A stretch of DNA of 64,000 nt from an uncultured Oscillospiraceae bacterium (GTDB taxonomy: Bacteria; Bacillota; Clostridia; Oscillospirales; Oscillospiraceae). The stretch covers positions 1-64,000 of the forward strand of contig CALWZP010000009.1 of the NCBI GenBank assembly GCA_944386055.1. Direction: 5' to 3'. Position 1 is the stretch's first letter. Each line of letters starts with the position of its first letter. A model generated the notes under the pieces. It was given only the letters and a program-made list of their open reading frames with translations. It made no database searches and was not told where the DNA came from. The translations under genes were made by a program, and so were the position numbers. Shown here in pieces: positions 1 to 7,586 of the stretch.

Positions 1-1
1 T

Positions 2-30
2 ACTTTACCACCTTTCGAAGCGTTTGTCAA
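2..30 (-). promoter_or_regulatory. Sigma-A promoter reading off the left edge (distal to the -35/-10 at 103-131)
   Basis: On the minus strand there is a perfect TTGACA (complement of 25-30), a 17-bp spacer and TAAAGT (complement of 2-7). It fires leftward out of the window. It lies about 100 bp downstream of a second strong promoter in the same direction, so this is a tandem arrangement. Confidence 0.55.
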
Positions 31-102
31 CCCCCTTTTTTCCAGAGCCGGGACTCCCGTCCCTCTCCTTCCTGCCAGGGTTCCCCCGAAAGGCGCTTTG
101 CT

Positions 103-131
103 AATATAGCAAATTACCCCTGCTTTGTCAA
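103..131 (-). promoter_or_regulatory. Strong sigma-A promoter at the end of gerKB, reading leftward
   Basis: On the minus strand: TTGACA (complement of 126-131), 17-bp spacer, TATATT (complement of 103-108). The -35 overlaps the stop codon of the germination gene upstream, so the target is a gene beyond position 1. An imperfect palindrome around the -10 (TTTGCTAATATAGCAAA) could be an operator or chance. Confidence 0.65.
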
Positions 132-1306
132 CACTTTTCTGCATCTTTTTTCTCCTTTTTTTCATCTGTTTTTTTCATAACAACATCTTCCGTTTCTCCT
201 TTATTCGAGGCACAAGATATGCCCCCCGTTTTCCTCCGGCGGAGACGCAGCACCGCCAGCGCCGCCGCTGGGAACACAAACGCCATCACTGCATTTCCCG
301 CGGGCAGCACGGCGGCGGAGAAGTCTCTCAGCACCCAGGGGTCAGAGAACCACAGCTCCCCCAGCAGCAGGGCGGCCGCGCCCAGCACAGGCGGCAGCCA
401 CCGCCCCCGGATCCCAAACAGCCAGCGGATCAGCGCGGCGCCCACCCAGATGCGCAGGGCAACGAGGGTCAGGTCGCTGAGAATCCACAGCGAGACCACC
501 ACTCCCTCCAGCCGCTGGACGGCGCTGCCGATGCTCATGTCCCGGGCCAGGGCAAACAGCGGCATCTCCGCCCGGGCCGCCAGATGGGTACCCATCCCTC
601 CCAGAATCACCAGCTGGATGACCGCCAGCACCAGGCAGAATTTCACCGTCCACCGGCGGCGCTGGGCGGCGGCGTCCGGCTCCCGCCTGGTCTTCTCCAG
701 AAGAAAGCCGCCGTACACCGCGGCGGAGAGCACCCCCGCCGCTTCCCCGACGGCGGCGGGAAGTCCCATCCAGTCCTCCCGCTCCACCGGCACCAGATTC
801 AGCCAGTCGATCTGGAGCACGCCCGCCGCAAGGATCACAATGAGCAGGGCCGCTATCGCCAGGTAGAAGATCTCCCCCGCCCGTGCAAAGGCGGACAGCT
901 TCCCCGACGCGATCCACACCGCCATGACGCACAGGACCACCAGGCAGAACCACAGCCGCTCGTCATCGTAGTCCATGGTCACTTTCTGCCCATACTGCCG
1001 GATCCCTACGGCCAGCAGCACCAGCTCCCAAATCAGATAGAGGAGCACCACTCCCCGGCCGACCCAGGGGCCCAGGGCTGCGCACAGGGCGTCCGCCAGC
1101 CCCCTCCCCTCCGGCAGATCCCGGGTCAGGGCGGACACCAGCCACCCCAGCAGGAGGAGCAGCGGAATCGCTCCCACCCCGGCCAGCCATCCGACAGCCC
1201 CAGCGCGCTCTGCCGCCCAGCCGGGGGTCAGCTGCACCCCGGGAGACAGCATCGCCAGAAACAGCAGGGTCATCAGCTGCTTGACCGAGATCAGGTCCCT
1301 CCCCAT
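128..1306 (-). CDS. gerKB: GerAB-type spore germination permease (GerKB-like)
   Basis: This integral membrane protein of 392 residues has about ten hydrophobic segments, starting with the Gly/Leu-rich region that follows the N-terminal ISVKQL stretch. That matches the amino-acid-permease fold of GerAB proteins, which bind the germinant in the spore inner membrane. The C-terminus is a short charged tail rich in Lys and Glu. It is the last gene of a three-gene operon, 18 bp after gerKC, with an AGGAGGG ribosome site just before the ATG. Expression should be forespore-specific (sigma G) as for the family, but no clear sigma-G box was found. The operon order A-C-B is that of gerK; the exact germinant cannot be read from sequence. 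Confidence 0.88.
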   Translation of the reverse strand: MGRDLISVKQLMTLLFLAMLSPGVQLTPGWAAERAGAVGWLAGVGAIPLLLLLGWLVSALTRDLPEGRGLADALCAALGPWVGRGVVLLYLIWELVLLAVGIRQYGQKVTMDYDDERLWFCLVVLCVMAVWIASGKLSAFARAGEIFYLAIAALLIVILAAGVLQIDWLNLVPVEREDWMGLPAAVGEAAGVLSAAVYGGFLLEKTRREPDAAAQRRRWTVKFCLVLAVIQLVILGGMGTHLAARAEMPLFALARDMSIGSAVQRLEGVVVSLWILSDLTLVALRIWVGAALIRWLFGIRGRWLPPVLGAAALLLGELWFSDPWVLRDFSAAVLPAGNAVMAFVFPAAALAVLRLRRRKTGGISCASNKGETEDVVMKKTDEKKEKKDAEKC

Positions 1307-1324
1307 AGACTCCCTCCTCTCCCC

Positions 1325-2395
1325 TCACCGGGTCATCTTTACCTCTGCCTCCGCCAGGACTTCCAGGTCGGGAAAAACCGTCTCCCACTGCTCCTGCAGG
1401 CTCTCCCAATGTCCGGGCGCCCGGCCGCCGATGCGGCGGCACAATTCCAGGGGGTCGGCGTTGACGCTCTGCATCATGGCCAGGCTCTGCCGGATACAGT
1501 CCTCCGCCCAGTCAGCGGTCACCTCCTCCAAAAGTCCCACCGACTCGTCCGTCCAGACCCAGTCGGTGGGGAGCTGGGCCGCAGTCCCTGTCAGCTTGGA
1601 GGAGATCCGGATCCCCGTCAGCACCCCGTCCCGGAATTCCCCGGAGATGCCGCTTCTCACCCCGTTGAGACGCACCGCTGCCGCCTGACCGCCAGGGAGG
1701 GTCAGCTCCACCACATCGTCTGTGGTGATCCCCAGCATCAGGTCCACCCCTTTGCTGCAGTCCCCCTCCAGATAGCACACCAGCCTGTCTCCCTTTAATA
1801 CACCATAGCCGGCCGCCAGCAGGTTGCCCTCCTCCGACAGGGTCAGGGCGGGCAGAAAGGTCGCTCCGCTGCGCTGCAAAGAGACAATGGCGGCTCCGAT
1901 GGTGCGGTCCATGTCGTTGCTCCCCACCCCCGCCATCTCCTCCAGCATGGACAGCCGCTCCACCACCCGTCCGGCAGTCTCCTCGCTCAGTGTGTCCCCT
2001 GCGGTGCCCCGGACCAGCCACAGCCGGCTGGACAGCCTCAGCTCCCGATCCCGCTCCACGCTCTCCAGCAGTTCCCCCAGTCCCCCCAGGGCCAGCTCCT
2101 CACCGATCAGCAGCTGGTCCAGATGGGTATAGGAGGGGTAGGCCGTACCATCCCCCCGGATAGCCAGACAGGCGGCGATCACGGTCTTGCCCTCCGCCTG
2201 CAGCACAAGGGCGGGCTGTTGGCTGGTCTCTCCGGTGGCGGCGGTCACTTTGACGCCCTCATCCCCTCCGTCCACCGCCAGCACCCGCAGCAGCGCCAGA
2301 TCCTCCATCCGGGCCGCCCGGTCCGCCGGATTGCTGCAGCCGCTCAGCGAGAGCAGGACGGCGGCCGTCAACAGCAGGGCAGCCAGCCGCCTCAT
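1325..2395 (-). CDS. gerKC: GerAC-type spore germination lipoprotein (GerKC-like)
   Basis: The protein is about 356 residues and begins with a lipoprotein signal peptide: charged MRR, a hydrophobic run, and the lipobox L-S-G-C with Cys20 as the predicted lipidation site. The remainder matches the Ger(x)C layout, with an N-terminal domain beginning around the DLALLRVLAVD stretch and a C-terminal half ending near LAEAEVKMTR. The ATG at 2395 was chosen because it overlaps the gerKA stop as ATGA and gives a proper signal peptide. A longer reading frame upstream lies inside gerKA. It should sit on the outer face of the spore inner membrane and form a receptor with the A and B subunits. Confidence 0.9.
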   Translation of the reverse strand: MRRLAALLLTAAVLLSLSGCSNPADRAARMEDLALLRVLAVDGGDEGVKVTAATGETSQQPALVLQAEGKTVIAACLAIRGDGTAYPSYTHLDQLLIGEELALGGLGELLESVERDRELRLSSRLWLVRGTAGDTLSEETAGRVVERLSMLEEMAGVGSNDMDRTIGAAIVSLQRSGATFLPALTLSEEGNLLAAGYGVLKGDRLVCYLEGDCSKGVDLMLGITTDDVVELTLPGGQAAAVRLNGVRSGISGEFRDGVLTGIRISSKLTGTAAQLPTDWVWTDESVGLLEEVTADWAEDCIRQSLAMMQSVNADPLELCRRIGGRAPGHWESLQEQWETVFPDLEVLAEAEVKMTR

Positions 2396-3909
2396 CCCTG
2401 GTTCCTCCGATTGGGAGTGCGCAGAGCGCTCTGCCGCAGCTTGTGTCTGGGCAGCGGCCCCCGGGTCACAGCGGACAGCACCGGATGCGCCCCGTCCGCC
2501 GCGGCCAGGGGGGAGAGGTAGGGCACCCCGAAGCTCTCCAGCTTGGCCAGATGGACGATGAGGGCCGCCGCTCCCAGCACCACTCCCAGCAGCCCGGCGA
2601 TGCCGCCAGCCAGCACCAGCAGAAAACGCCACAGCCGCAGCGCCGCGGAGAAGTCCTGGCTGGGCATGGTGTACCCAGCGATGCCCGCCACCGCCACCGC
2701 GATGAGCACCGCAGGGGAGACGATCTTCGCCTCCACCGCCGCAGTCCCCACCACCAGGCCGCCCAGAATGGATACCGTCTGTCCGATGGCGGCGGGGAGG
2801 CGCAGCCCCGCCTCCTGAAGGATCTCAAAGGCCACCAGCATGGCCAGCACCTCCACGATGGTGGAAAAGGGCACCTCCTGCTTGGCGGCGATGATGGACA
2901 GGGCCAGCCGGGTGGGGATGATCCCCGGCTGATAGGTCACCACCGCCACATAGAAGGCGGGGAGGAACAGCGTGATCAGCAGGCAGAGGTAGCGAAGCGC
3001 CAGGATGGTGCTGGCGGCGATCCAATTGTCGCTCTTGTCCTGGCTGGCCCGAAGGAACTGGGAGATGGTGCCGGGCAGGAGATAGCCCAGGGGGATCCCA
3101 TCGATGATCAGTCCCACACGGCCCTCCACCAGCCCGTCTGCAAACCGGTCGGGCCGCTCGGTATAGGCCAGAAGGGGAAAGATCGTCCTGGTCTGGCCGG
3201 TGAGGTATTCCTCCACATTCCCGGTGGACAGCACTCCGTCGATGTCGATGTCGGCCAGCTGTGCCTCCACTTTTGCCACCGTCTCCGGATCGGCGATGCC
3301 GTCCAGCCAGATCACATCCACCGGCGTCAGGGTCTGCCGGCCCACAATCTGCTCCCGGATGTGCAGCTCGGGGGCGCGCAGCCGCCTGCGCACCAGAGAG
3401 GTGTTGGTGCGCAGGCTCTCCACGAAGCTGTCCCGGGCCCCCTTGGCCGAGGGCTCGTTCTCGGGGGCGGACACCGCCCGCTTCTCCTCGGTGACCGTCA
3501 TGCAGCTGAGCACCACCCCCTCCACCCCGTGGAAGAACAGGATGCCGCTGCCGTTGATGAGGTCGGCCACCGCGCTGTCCAGGTCCCGCCGCTCCAGTAC
3601 CATCATATTATAGATACCGCCGTCCCGCAGGCGGCGGTACGCCCCGCGGATGTCCACCTCCCGCAGGGTGGGATCGGTGGCCATGGGGCGCAGGATATAG
3701 TCGTTGAGCCGCTCGTTCCGGGCCATTCCCACCACATAGCACAGCGTCACCTTCAGCTCTGGCCGGTCCCACAAAGACAGCTCCCGGGTGCCGAAGTCCA
3801 CGCAGTCGGAAAACTGCTCCTTAACCCGCTCCAGGGTCAGCGGTCCCTCCAGCCGCGGCCGGCGGCGGGGGTGGGGCGGCGGGATGGGGCGGCGCTTTTT
3901 CCCAAACAT
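2392..3909 (-). CDS. gerKA: GerAA-type spore germination receptor subunit (GerKA-like)
   Basis: This is the first gene of the germination operon and encodes 505 residues. The N-terminal half is the soluble GerAA domain, including the family hallmark GARDSFVESLRTNTSLVRRRL-like region near residue 165. The C-terminal half carries about five membrane segments (roughly residues 295-440). The start ATG at 3909 follows a GGGGGGAGA ribosome site; a GTG seven codons upstream would place the ribosome site inside the gene. The ATGA overlap with gerKC indicates translational coupling. The basic proline-rich N-terminus (KKRRPIPPPHPRRRPR) is typical of clostridial homologues. The divergent nfnAB promoter lies upstream. 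Confidence 0.93.
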   Translation of the reverse strand: MFGKKRRPIPPPHPRRRPRLEGPLTLERVKEQFSDCVDFGTRELSLWDRPELKVTLCYVVGMARNERLNDYILRPMATDPTLREVDIRGAYRRLRDGGIYNMMVLERRDLDSAVADLINGSGILFFHGVEGVVLSCMTVTEEKRAVSAPENEPSAKGARDSFVESLRTNTSLVRRRLRAPELHIREQIVGRQTLTPVDVIWLDGIADPETVAKVEAQLADIDIDGVLSTGNVEEYLTGQTRTIFPLLAYTERPDRFADGLVEGRVGLIIDGIPLGYLLPGTISQFLRASQDKSDNWIAASTILALRYLCLLITLFLPAFYVAVVTYQPGIIPTRLALSIIAAKQEVPFSTIVEVLAMLVAFEILQEAGLRLPAAIGQTVSILGGLVVGTAAVEAKIVSPAVLIAVAVAGIAGYTMPSQDFSAALRLWRFLLVLAGGIAGLLGVVLGAAALIVHLAKLESFGVPYLSPLAAADGAHPVLSAVTRGPLPRHKLRQSALRTPNRRNQG

Positions 3910-4002
3910 TCCATCTCCCCCCTTCTTCACCCGTCAGTGTCCCCGCTGCTCCAGGGAAATATTCTGTTCGCCGGCGTCAAAAACTTTTTTCCCCTCTCCC
4001 TC

Positions 4003-4031
4003 TTGCATTTCATATTCCTTTTTGTTATAAT
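4003..4031 (+). promoter_or_regulatory. Sigma-A promoter of nfnAB
   Basis: TTGCAT at 4003-4008, 17-bp spacer, perfect TATAAT at 4026-4031. The predicted start is near 4038, giving a 40-nt leader before the nfnA ATG at 4078, with AAGGAG at 4061-4066. Confidence 0.75.
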
Positions 4032-4077
4032 CACTATGCTAATTTTGGAATACACCGTGAAAGGAGCGCCCCGCCCC

Positions 4078-4956
4078 ATGCCTGTCATTGTCACCAAGCG
4101 AAATCTGAATTCCCAGGTCACCTACCTGGAAGTGGACTGTCCGGCCATCGCAAAGAAAGCCCGGCCCGGGCAGTTTGTTATGCTCCGGGTGGACCGCAAG
4201 GGCGAGCGGTTCCCCCTGACCATCGCGGACTATGACGATGTCCGCGGCACCATCACCGTCATGTACCAGCGGGTGGGCCTCTCCACGCAGAAGCTGGAGC
4301 TGCTGGGTCCCGGCGACAGCATTTTGGACATTGTGGGCCCCCTGGGCAATCCCACCCACACCGAGGGGGTGCGCCGCGCGGTGGTCATCGGGGGCGGCGT
4401 GGGCTGCGCCATCGCCTTTCCCCAGGCCAAGGCCCTGTATCGGGCGGGAGCCCATGTGGATGTGATCGTGGGGTTCCGCTCCAAGGAACTGGTGTGCCTG
4501 GAGCGCTCCTTCCGCAACAACTGCACCAATCTGTACATCACCACCGACGACGGCAGCTATGGCCGTCCCGGCTTTGTCACCGACCAGCTCGCCGACCTGC
4601 TGAAGGCGGGGGAAGAGTACGACATGGCCATCGCCATCGGCCCCATTCCCATGATGCGGGCGGTGAGCGAGGTCACCCGCCCCTACGGTCTGAAGACCAT
4701 CGTCTCCCTCAACCCCATTATGGTGGACGGCACCGGCATGTGCGGCGGCTGCCGGGTGACGGTGGGCGGCAAGACCCGGTTTGCCTGTGTGGAGGGCCCG
4801 GATTTTGACGGCCACCTGGTGGACTATGACGAGCTGCTGGCCCGCAACCGGGTCTATCAGGTCCAGGAGCGCCAGTCCAGAGAGGCCCATCGCTGCAACC
4901 TGCAGCAGATGGTGGACCGCCTGACCAAGGGAGGGAACGAAGCATGGCTGATTTGA
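4078..4956 (+). CDS. nfnA: NfnA: small subunit of NADH-dependent reduced ferredoxin:NADP+ oxidoreductase
   Basis: The 292-residue protein has the ferredoxin-NADP reductase fold. A flavin-binding RFPLTIADYD motif is near residue 47, followed by the nucleotide-binding GGGVGCAIAFPQAKAL and a C-terminal [2Fe-2S] region with Cys222, Cys225 and Cys237 after DGTGM. NfnA subunits bind FAD and one [2Fe-2S] cluster held by three Cys and an Asp. With NfnB the enzyme couples NADH and reduced ferredoxin to NADP+ reduction by electron bifurcation in the cytoplasm. The start at 4078 is preferred because of the AAGGAG 11 bp upstream. The gene overlaps nfnB by 13 bp. A stand-alone sulfide dehydrogenase or dihydroorotate dehydrogenase electron-transfer subunit is the alternative, but the NfnB neighbour decides it. 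Confidence 0.92.
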   Translation: MPVIVTKRNLNSQVTYLEVDCPAIAKKARPGQFVMLRVDRKGERFPLTIADYDDVRGTITVMYQRVGLSTQKLELLGPGDSILDIVGPLGNPTHTEGVRRAVVIGGGVGCAIAFPQAKALYRAGAHVDVIVGFRSKELVCLERSFRNNCTNLYITTDDGSYGRPGFVTDQLADLLKAGEEYDMAIAIGPIPMMRAVSEVTRPYGLKTIVSLNPIMVDGTGMCGGCRVTVGGKTRFACVEGPDFDGHLVDYDELLARNRVYQVQERQSREAHRCNLQQMVDRLTKGGNEAWLI

Positions 4957-6350
4957 ATTTCGAGGCGGTCCCCATGCCTCAGCAGGAGCCCCGGGACCGC
5001 ATCCACAATTTTGGAGAGGTGACCCTGGGGTACACCCCCGAGATGGCGGTACAGGAGGCCAAGCGCTGCCTGCACTGCAAAAAGCCTCTGTGCGTCCAGG
5101 GCTGCCCGGTGAACATCCGCATCCCCGAGTTCATCGCCAAGGTGGCCCAGGAGGACTTCGAGGGGGCCTATGAGATCATCGCGGAGTCCAATGGGATGCC
5201 CGCCATCACCGGACGGGTCTGCCCCCAGGAGGTGCAGTGCGAAGCCCGCTGTGTCCTGGGACGCAAGGGAGCGCCGGTGGCCATCGGGTGGCTGGAGCGG
5301 TTTGTGGCAGACTGGCACCTGGCCAACAATCCCACCCCCGCCCTGCCCCACTACCCCGCCAACTATACCCATGTGGCGGTGATCGGCTCCGGCCCCGCGG
5401 GGCTGACCTGCGCCTTTGACCTGGCGCAGCTGGGCTATTCCGTCACCCTGTTCGAGGCGTTCCACACCATCGGCGGCGTGCTGGTGTACGGCATCCCCGC
5501 CTTCCGCCTGCCCAAGGATCTGGTGGCCCGCACCGAGGCGGACCTCCACTCCCTGGGGGTACAGATCTACCGCAATATGGTAATGGGCCGGATACTCACC
5601 CTGCAGGAGCTGTTCGACAAGGGCTATCAGGCCATCTTTGTGGCCACCGGAGCGGGGTTGCCCAAGTTCATGGGCATCCCCGGGGAGGGGCTGCCCGGGG
5701 TGTGCTCCGCCAATGAGTACCTCACCCGGGTGAACCTGATGCACGCCGCCCGGCCCGACTATGACACCCCCTGTCTCACCAGCCGCTCAGTGGCGGTGGT
5801 GGGCGGCGGCAATGTGGCCATGGATGCCGCCCGCTGTGCCCTGCGCCTGGGGGCCAAAGAGGTCCATGTGATCTACCGCCGCTCCCGGGAGGAGATGCCC
5901 GCCCGGGCGGAGGAGGTGCTCCACGCCATGGAGGAGGGCATCCAGTTCCACTTCCTCACCAATCCGGTGGAGATCCTTCCCGGTCCCTCCGGCCGGGCGA
6001 ACGAGATCGCCTGCGTCCACATGGAGCTGGGCGAGCCCGACGAGCGGGGCCGCCGCACCCCCCACGAGATCCCCGACTCCCGCTTCACCATGGAGGTGGA
6101 CACGGTGATCATGGCCCTGGGCACCAGCCCCAACCCCCTGATCCGCATGGCGGACCCCACCCTGGAGGTCAATGCCAAGGGCTGTTTTATCGTGGACGAG
6201 GAGACCATGCGCACCAGCCAGGAGGGAGTATACGCCGGCGGCGACGCCGTCACCGGCGCCGCCACCGTCATCCTGGCCATGGGGGCGGGGAAAAAAGCAG
6301 CCGCCGCCATCGACCGCTATCTTCAGGGGAATCTGCGTCAGTCCTCCTGA
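4944..6350 (+). CDS. nfnB: NfnB: large subunit of NADH-dependent reduced ferredoxin:NADP+ oxidoreductase
   Basis: The protein has 468 residues and resembles the glutamate synthase beta subunit. Two Cys clusters near the N-terminus (CLHCKKPLCVQGCP and CPQEVQCEARC) are the expected ligands of two [4Fe-4S] centres. A first dinucleotide-binding motif (VIGSGPAGLTCAFDLAQLG) binds the bifurcating FAD, and a second (VVGGGNVAMDAARCALRLGAK) binds NADP(H). The C-terminal GGDAVTGAATVILAMGAGKKAA is typical of the family. It overlaps nfnA and must be co-translated. No glutamate synthase large subunit lies nearby, supporting Nfn rather than GltD. Confidence 0.92.
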   Translation: MADLNFEAVPMPQQEPRDRIHNFGEVTLGYTPEMAVQEAKRCLHCKKPLCVQGCPVNIRIPEFIAKVAQEDFEGAYEIIAESNGMPAITGRVCPQEVQCEARCVLGRKGAPVAIGWLERFVADWHLANNPTPALPHYPANYTHVAVIGSGPAGLTCAFDLAQLGYSVTLFEAFHTIGGVLVYGIPAFRLPKDLVARTEADLHSLGVQIYRNMVMGRILTLQELFDKGYQAIFVATGAGLPKFMGIPGEGLPGVCSANEYLTRVNLMHAARPDYDTPCLTSRSVAVVGGGNVAMDAARCALRLGAKEVHVIYRRSREEMPARAEEVLHAMEEGIQFHFLTNPVEILPGPSGRANEIACVHMELGEPDERGRRTPHEIPDSRFTMEVDTVIMALGTSPNPLIRMADPTLEVNAKGCFIVDEETMRTSQEGVYAGGDAVTGAATVILAMGAGKKAAAAIDRYLQGNLRQSS

Positions 6351-6365
6351 CCTCCCCTCACGCAT

Positions 6366-6410
6366 GCCGCCCCGGCCTGGGAACATCCCGGCCGGGGCGG
6401 CTCTTCTTTT
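6366..6410 (+). terminator. Intrinsic terminator of nfnAB
   Basis: A perfect 12-bp stem (6366-6377 with 6390-6401, GCCGCCCCGGCC) is followed by TCTTCTTTT, 15 bp after the nfnB stop. Confidence 0.85.
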
Positions 6411-6428
6411 CCCGGGAAAAGAAGAGCC
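6399..6428. repeat. 30-bp perfect palindrome centred on CCCGGG
   Basis: The arms GGCTCTTCTTTTCCC and GGGAAAAGAAGAGCC meet without a loop. It overlaps the right arm of the nfnAB terminator. Its core TTTTCCCGGGAAAA resembles the Noc-binding consensus ATTTCCCGGGAAAT at 12 of 14 positions. Confidence 0.7.
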
Positions 6429-6964
6429 GGACATCCCGACGGATGTCCGGCCATTCACGAGAAAAAGAGGATAGAATGAAGAAATGAAACACTCACTTGC
6501 AAGATGTATTGTATCCCGGACTTGTTAAGAATTCACCCGGGAAGTATTACAAAAGCATTAAATCTTCCGGGCCTCCCCGCCCTCACCCATGTAGAGGCGG
6601 ATGATATCCGCCTCTACATGGGTGAGGGCGGGTTTTCTTTTGCCGGCGGTCCGCGGCCCAGAAGCCTGTCCTTATTACGCCTGAGGGCGAAACCTTGCGT
6701 TCCACGGGCTGGGAGAAACGGGCGGGTCTGGGACCCGCCCCCACGAAGAGCATACTGGATGCGTGGTGCCCTCCGGGCGCAGATGCGCGGACGGATGAGG
6801 GCCGCGCTCAACATCGCTCCAAATGGCAAGACCGGACAGGTTTCCCTGCCCGGTCCCACAGAATGGAGGATTGAATGAAAAGAAGCTCTTGTCTCTTGCA
6901 AGATTAAGGATACCGTTCTTATGTTAACAAAACCAGCCTCAATTATTACAAAAGAATTAAATCT
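6427..6964. repeat. Gene-less interval with hairpins and a diverged 100-bp direct repeat
   Basis: No credible gene is seen. The interval holds a hairpin at 6427-6450 (CCGGACATCC arms), a diverged direct repeat at about 6466-6565 and 6866-6963, and a palindromic REP-like unit at 6720-6740 (GGCGGGTCTGGGACCCGCC). The direct-repeat copies share GAATGAA, CTTGCAAGAT and ATTACAAAAGNATTAAATCT in the same order, and each is preceded by a GC-rich hairpin. The second copy runs to the tadA stop codon. An open frame at 6504-6878 lacks a ribosome site and runs through the palindromes, so it is not called. Confidence 0.55.
6576..6641 (+). repeat. 27-bp perfect inverted repeat with GAT loop and T-tract
   Basis: Arms at 6576-6602 and 6606-6632 are perfect reverse complements separated by GAT and followed by TTTTCTTT. 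It could terminate transcription. The core GGCGGATGATATCCGCC recurs in the 12-bp-arm palindrome at the end of recF (52736-52762), marking a REP-like family. Confidence 0.85.
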
Positions 6965-7426
6965 CTACCGATCTTCCGGGTTTTTTCGCAGCCCGGCGAA
7001 AAAATCCCGAAGCACCGCGGCGCACTCCTCTTCCAGCGGGCCCCGGTACAGCCTGGGGTGGTGGTTGAAGGGCTCCTCGAACAGGTTGAGCACCGAGCCG
7101 CAGGCCCCCGCCTTCTCGTCCCTTGTGCCGTAGCGCACCCGGGAAAGCCGGGCGTTGATGATCCCCCCGGCGCACATGGGGCAGGGCTCCAGGGTGACAT
7201 ACATCGTGCACCCTTCCAGCCGCCAGGTCCCCAGCCGGGCGCAGGCGTCCCGGATGGCCTCCAGCTCCGCGTGGGCGGTGGCGTCCCCCCGCTCCTCCCG
7301 GCGGTTGCGTCCCTCCCCCACGATCTGCCCGTCCTTCACGATGACGCAGCCCACCGGCACATCCCCGCTGACGGCCGCCTGCTTCGCCAGCTTCAGCGCC
7401 CGGGCCATGAATTCCCTGTCCTCCAC
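6965..7426 (-). CDS. tadA: tRNA adenosine-34 deaminase TadA
   Basis: This zinc deaminase converts A34 to inosine in tRNA-Arg(ACG). The chain is about 153 residues with the catalytic HAE motif (His52 ligand, Glu54 proton shuttle) and PCPMC (Cys82 and Cys85 ligands), all intact. The GTG start at 7426 is chosen because the likely promoter (TTGCGC-17-TAAACT on the minus strand) would start RNA at about 7443. That leaves an ATG at 7441 leaderless, while the GTG has GGGGGG upstream and gives the usual N-terminus (MEDREFMARALKLA). It is divergent to the GH26 gene. Confidence 0.9.
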   Translation of the reverse strand: MEDREFMARALKLAKQAAVSGDVPVGCVIVKDGQIVGEGRNRREERGDATAHAELEAIRDACARLGTWRLEGCTMYVTLEPCPMCAGGIINARLSRVRYGTRDEKAGACGSVLNLFEEPFNHHPRLYRGPLEEECAAVLRDFFAGLRKNPEDR

Positions 7427-7449
7427 GCCGCATCCCCCCATCTTCTTAT

Positions 7450-7524
7450 AGTTTAGCGGATTTCCCTCTTCTGCGCAACCCCCGCCGCTTGGGGGTTGCG
7501 GCTTTGTCCGGGAGACGATATAAT
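7450..7524. promoter_or_regulatory. Divergent promoters of tadA and the GH26 gene sharing one dyad
   Basis: The minus strand has TTGCGC (7473-7478), 17 bp, TAAACT (7450-7455). The plus strand has TTGCGG (7496-7501), 17 bp, TATAAT (7519-7524). A GC-rich dyad with arms CGCAACCCCC and GGGGGTTGCG (7474-7500) contains both -35 elements, one in each arm. Confidence 0.7.
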
Positions 7525-7586
7525 AGACAAAAACCGGCCCCGCGGCGCGGCCAGTTGAAAGAACATCATCCGACCGGAGGTCTGTC

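Noticed and set aside
2443-4077. Long open frame on the plus strand joined to nfnA, giving an 837-residue frame
   Set aside because: The part before 4078 is antisense to gerKA, is rich in His/Gly/Gln/Arg as GC-rich shadows are, and the promoter, ribosome site and family N-terminus all place the start at 4078.
6504-6878. Possible 124-residue gene between nfnB and tadA
   Set aside because: It runs through two perfect palindromes, has no ribosome site, and its composition is that of intergenic repeats.
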